NCBI GenBank assembly: GCA_012520135.1
Contig: JAAYOX010000121.1
Coordinates: forward strand, 1-7,099
Origin: Clostridia bacterium
Lineage (GTDB): Bacteria; Bacillota; DULZ01
DNA: 7,099 nucleotides
Direction: 5' to 3'
In this document: in pieces, positions 6,784 to 7,099 of the stretch
Layout of the letters: every line of letters starts with the position of its first letter
How positions within the stretch are numbered: position 1 is the stretch's first letter
The notes under the pieces: model-generated
What the model saw: the letters and a program-made list of their open reading frames with translations, nothing else
The model's database searches: none
Told to the model about the DNA's origin: nothing
Made by a program: the position numbers and the translations under genes

Positions 6784-7066
6784 CAGCCTCACCAACTTCC
6801 CGGTCTGTGTTATCCTCTTCTTCAACTTCAAGTTCTGCCTTGGAAGAGATTGTTTTCGCGGGAACTTTCTCAAACACACCTGTCCGTTCTTTTGGGGTCA
6901 GTTTCATTTCTACTACCAATTGAGGGTCCGGATCCCCGGTGTAATCGGTGTCGATAGCACCACTTTCCAAGATGACCTCATTGGGGCCGTTGGCTGTGGA
7001 ACAGCCGGCAGCAAAGATTGTGATAGCAACTACTAACCAAAGCAGTAAAACAAGTTTCCGATGCAA
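6761..7066 (-). CDS. Small putative lipoprotein of unknown function
   Basis: About 101 residues from a TTG at 7066. The N-terminus has a basic start (HRK), a Leu/Val/Ile-rich membrane stretch and a lipobox-like AAGC. Its Cys (residue 22 from this start) would be lipidated after signal peptidase II cleavage, anchoring the protein on the outer face of the membrane. The mature part is short and strongly charged, with an acidic Glu/Asp cluster near the end followed by a PRPKI tail. No domain is recognised and there are no further Cys or His-rich sites. A GTG at 7075 is in the same frame, but it overlaps the ribosome binding site AAGGGGTGA (7072-7080), which is better placed for the TTG. The last 23 nt overlap the chaperone gene. 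As the first gene seen in the operon, it may be an accessory factor of the exported enzyme, but nothing in the sequence shows how. Confidence 0.7.
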   Translation of the reverse strand: MHRKLVLLLWLVVAITIFAAGCSTANGPNEVILESGAIDTDYTGDPDPQLVVEMKLTPKERTGVFEKVPAKTISSKAELEVEEEDNTDREVGEADAPRPKI

Positions 7067-7071
7067 ATTAT

Positions 7072-7080
7072 TCACCCCTT
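7072..7080 (-). promoter_or_regulatory. Ribosome binding site of the lipoprotein gene
   Basis: AAGGGGTGA closely follows the consensus AAGGAGGTGA and sits 5 nt before the TTG at 7066. The GTG at 7075 lies inside this site and has no other ribosome binding site upstream, so the TTG is the better start. The remaining bases to the window end (7081-7099) show no clear promoter; the operon may start outside. Confidence 0.6.
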
Positions 7081-7099
7081 TTTAATGTTTGCCAACTAA

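Noticed and set aside
6784..6879. N-terminal extension of the chaperone by 32 residues
   Set aside because: The extra stretch is basic and unlike TorD/DmsD N-termini, and it overlaps the lipoprotein gene in another frame; the ATG at 6783 fits the family length.
7067..7075. GTG at 7075 as the lipoprotein start
   Set aside because: The GTG lies inside the ribosome binding site AAGGGGTGA and has none of its own; the TTG at 7066 is correctly spaced.

Overview
The window looks like part of an anaerobic, spore-former-type Firmicute genome, probably a clostridial or Peptococcaceae-like lineage. The reasons are moderate-to-low GC, strong AGGAGG-type ribosome binding sites with about 7-nt spacing, frequent TTG and GTG starts, a YmaF-family protein, and a respiratory complex iron-sulfur molybdoenzyme. 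The genus assignment is inference only.

Layout, left to right. Bases 1-297 (minus strand) hold the first 99 codons of a histidine-rich YmaF-family protein whose end lies outside the window. Bases 298-431 are a compact divergent intergenic region with two overlapping promoter-like sequences and a perfect 12-bp palindrome between them. Bases 432-2501 (plus strand) encode a 689-residue molybdopterin oxidoreductase with a [4Fe-4S] site and no export signal. A strong hairpin at 2507-2527 separates it from a convergent minus-strand gene set. Read in its own direction (7066 down to 2535), that set is: small lipoprotein, TorD/DmsD-type chaperone, Tat-exported molybdopterin catalytic subunit, DmsB-like four-cluster ferredoxin subunit, DmsC-like membrane anchor. 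The genes overlap or lie within 18 nt of each other, so they very probably form one operon. It may begin upstream of the window.

How the genes fit together: the chaperone would hold and proofread the catalytic subunit during cofactor insertion. The folded enzyme would go out by the Tat pathway, the ferredoxin subunit would wire it to the anchor, and the anchor would exchange electrons with menaquinone. This is the DmsABC architecture. However, the residue at the expected molybdenum-ligand position is Cys in both catalytic proteins, not the Ser of true DMSO reductases, so the substrate cannot be named.

The most notable feature is that the two catalytic proteins are clear full-length paralogues on opposite strands. 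One is exported and has a complete electron-transfer module. The other has no Tat signal (an in-frame stop lies just upstream of its start) and no adjacent partner subunits. I see no CRISPR array, insertion sequence, tRNA or rRNA, and no gene-free stretch over 300 bases.
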